From: Solirubrobacteraceae bacterium
GTDB lineage: Bacteria; Actinomycetota; Thermoleophilia; Solirubrobacterales; Solirubrobacteraceae
Assembly: GCA_025455895.1 (NCBI GenBank)
Contig: JALOLQ010000040.1
Location: 1-9,508, forward strand
Direction: 5' to 3'
Length of the DNA: 9,508 nt
Shown: in pieces, positions 7,305 through 9,508 of the stretch
Numbering within the stretch: position 1 is the stretch's first letter
How the letters are laid out: the number at the start of each line of letters is the position of its first letter
Translations under genes and position numbers: made by a program
The notes under the pieces: model-generated
Told to the model about the DNA's origin: nothing
What the model saw: only the letters and a program-made list of their open reading frames with translations
The model's database searches: none

Positions 7305-7796
7305 ATGATCTTCACGACGAAGGCGGAGTACGGCGTGCGCCTCCTCGTCGAGCTCGGCCGCCAGGGCCGCGAGGCACCCGTCTCGCTCAAGGCGATCGCC
7401 GAGTCCGAGGGGCTGCCGCTCGCCTACCTGGAGCGCATCGTGGCGCTGCTGAAGAAGGCCGGCCTCGTGGAGAGCACCCGCGGCGCGCACGGCGGCTACC
7501 GCCTCGCGCGCCCGGCGGAGGCGATCACGATGGACGAGGCCGTGCTCGCGCTCGAGGGCGCGGTCGCGCCGATGTCGTGCTTCGTGGACGACCGCGAGGA
7601 GGGCCGCGTGCTCTGCTCGCACGTCGAGGACGGCCACCAGGGCTGCGCGACGCGCCTGCTCTGGGGCCGCGTGCAGTCCGGCGTCGTCGACGCGCTGAAG
7701 CGCACGACGCTCGCCGAGCTCGTCGAGTTCGGGGCGCCGGCGATCAGCTCCCCCGAGCCGGTCGGCGCCTCGCTGCCGCTCCACACCGCCGCCTGA
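7305..7796 (+). CDS. Rrf2/IscR-family Fe-S-sensing transcriptional regulator of the suf operon
   Basis: This is a 163-residue DNA-binding protein. The winged helix-turn-helix occupies about 1-70: the family-typical start MIFTTKAEYGVRLLVEL, helices around VSLKAIAESEGLPLAYLERIVALLKKAGLV, and the wing STRGAHGGYRLARP (57-70). A Cys cluster follows at Cys92, Cys104 and Cys114, with CATRLLW matching the C-x-x-R-x-x-W end seen in Rrf2 proteins that bind [2Fe-2S] or [4Fe-4S] clusters. The regulator therefore probably reports Fe-S status and represses suf when clusters are plentiful. A palindrome over its own -10 box supports autoregulation. sufC follows 32 bases downstream on the same strand. Classical actinobacterial suf operons often start with a different, SufR-type regulator. 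I give no symbol because iscR, sufR and rrf2 cannot be separated by sequence alone. Confidence 0.92.
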   Translation: MIFTTKAEYGVRLLVELGRQGREAPVSLKAIAESEGLPLAYLERIVALLKKAGLVESTRGAHGGYRLARPAEAITMDEAVLALEGAVAPMSCFVDDREEGRVLCSHVEDGHQGCATRLLWGRVQSGVVDALKRTTLAELVEFGAPAISSPEPVGASLPLHTAA

Positions 7797-7828
7797 TCCC
7801 GACCCACCCCCAGAACCGAACGAGAGAC

Positions 7829-8602
<774 letters not shown>

Positions 8603-8608
8603 GGCGCG

Positions 8609-9508
8609 ATGCCCCTGCTCGCGGACAGCGCGATCGCGGCGGAGTTCCCGGTCCTCCACGAGACCGGGCTGGCCTACCTGGACTCCGCCGCCACCGCGCA
8701 GAAGCCGCGGGCCGTGATCGAGGCGGTCACGGACTTCACCGCCCACCACAACGCCAGCGTCCACCGCGGCGTCTACCCGCTCGCCGCCGAGGCGAGCGCC
8801 CGCTTCGACGCCGCGCGCGAGCGGATCGCCGCGTTCACCGGCTCGAGCGCGCGCGAGACGATCTTCGCCAAGAACGCGACCGAGGCGCTGAACCTCGTGA
8901 TGCAGTCGTGGGGCCGGGAGAACGTCGGCCCCGGCGACGCGATCGTCCTCACCCGCTTCGAGCATCACTCGAACCTCGTGCCCTGGCAGATGCTCTGCGG
9001 GTGGACGGGCGCCGAGCTGCGCTACCTCGACCCGGAGGCCGACGGGCAGCTCGACCTCGCGCAGCTCGACGAGCACCTGGCCGACGGGCGCGTGAAGCTC
9101 GTCGCCGCCGCGCACATCTCGAACGTGCTCGGCACGATCACCCCGGTCGCCGAGATCACCGCGCGGGCCCGCGCCGCCGGCGCGGTCTCGATGATCGACG
9201 GCGCCCAGGCGGTGCCGCAGATCCCGGTGGACGTCGCGGCGCTCGGCGCCGACTTCTACGCGTGGACCGGCCACAAGGCGTACGGGCCGACCGGCGTCGG
9301 CGTGCTCCACGGGCGCTGGGAACTGCTGCGGGAGATGCCGCCGTTCCTCGGCGGCGGCTCGATGATCCGCCTCGTCGAGCCCTTCAGCTCGAGCTACGCC
9401 GACCCGCCCGCGCGCTTCGAGGCGGGGACGCCCCCGATCGCCGAGGTGATCGGCCTCGCCGCCGCCGTCGACTTCCTCGACGGGCTCGGGATGGCCCGCG
9501 TGCGCGCA
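8609..9508 (+). CDS. sufS: SufS-type cysteine desulfurase, partial at the right edge
   Basis: SufS is a PLP enzyme that removes sulfur from cysteine as an enzyme persulfide and feeds it to the SufBCD scaffold. Exactly 300 codons lie in the window. The N-terminal YLDSAATAQKP, HHNASVHRGVYPLA, KNATEALNLV, EHHSNLVPWQ, SNVLGTITPV and DGAQAVPQ are all class V aminotransferase/SufS landmarks. The PLP lysine is Lys223 in TGHKAYGPTG. RFEAGTPPIAEVIGL near the end of the segment is also conserved. The active-site cysteine, expected near residue 360, is beyond the window, so intactness cannot be checked. The ATG is 6 bases after the sufC stop, with AGGG overlapping that stop as a ribosome binding site, so the pair is one operon. 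Confidence 0.95.
   Translation, partial: MPLLADSAIAAEFPVLHETGLAYLDSAATAQKPRAVIEAVTDFTAHHNASVHRGVYPLAAEASARFDAARERIAAFTGSSARETIFAKNATEALNLVMQSWGRENVGPGDAIVLTRFEHHSNLVPWQMLCGWTGAELRYLDPEADGQLDLAQLDEHLADGRVKLVAAAHISNVLGTITPVAEITARARAAGAVSMIDGAQAVPQIPVDVAALGADFYAWTGHKAYGPTGVGVLHGRWELLREMPPFLGGGSMIRLVEPFSSSYADPPARFEAGTPPIAEVIGLAAAVDFLDGLGMARVRA

Overview
The window is very GC-rich and densely packed, with nearly every third codon position G or C. The gene content is a TypA GTPase, two secreted CAP-domain proteins, and an Rrf2-regulated sufC-sufS locus. This fits an actinobacterium, probably Thermoleophilia/Solirubrobacterales. That placement is inferred from composition and gene style; no marker RNA gene is present. 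I found no rRNA, tRNA, CRISPR array, insertion sequence or prophage.

Layout, left to right. (1) Positions 1-1784, minus strand: an 81-residue protein of unknown function followed 2 bases later by typA/bipA. typA runs off the left edge and carries an internal out-of-frame deletion near position 541. (2) Positions 1829-3046, plus: an FAD/NAD(P)H oxidoreductase of the ferredoxin-reductase/AIF type, divergent from the first pair. (3) Positions 5288-3051, minus: a likely operon of a one-helix membrane microprotein, a classical short-chain dehydrogenase, and an AI-2E-family (PerM/YdiK-like) membrane protein. (4) Positions 5330-5959, plus: a class I SAM-dependent methyltransferase divergent from that operon. 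(5) Positions 7228-6085, minus: two tandem paralogous secreted CAP-domain proteins. (6) Position 7305 to the right edge, plus: an Rrf2/IscR-type regulator with three cysteines, sufC and the first 300 codons of sufS. This is an Fe-S cluster assembly locus that probably senses its own product.

The clearest structure beyond the genes is in the three divergent intergenic regions. Each of the six outward-facing genes has a TAnnnT hexamer ending 5 to 8 bases before its start codon, and none has a convincing Shine-Dalgarno sequence. That is the pattern expected of leaderless transcripts. In two regions the hexamers lie inside inverted repeats that look like operators: 1791-1820, which carries both divergent -10 boxes, and 7279-7297, just before the Rrf2 gene.

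I do not see a convincing new multi-gene system. Most of the window is ordinary chromosomal housekeeping DNA. The points worth a second look are the typA lesion, the leaderless promoter pattern, the two palindromic operator candidates, and the small unknown proteins that head two operons.
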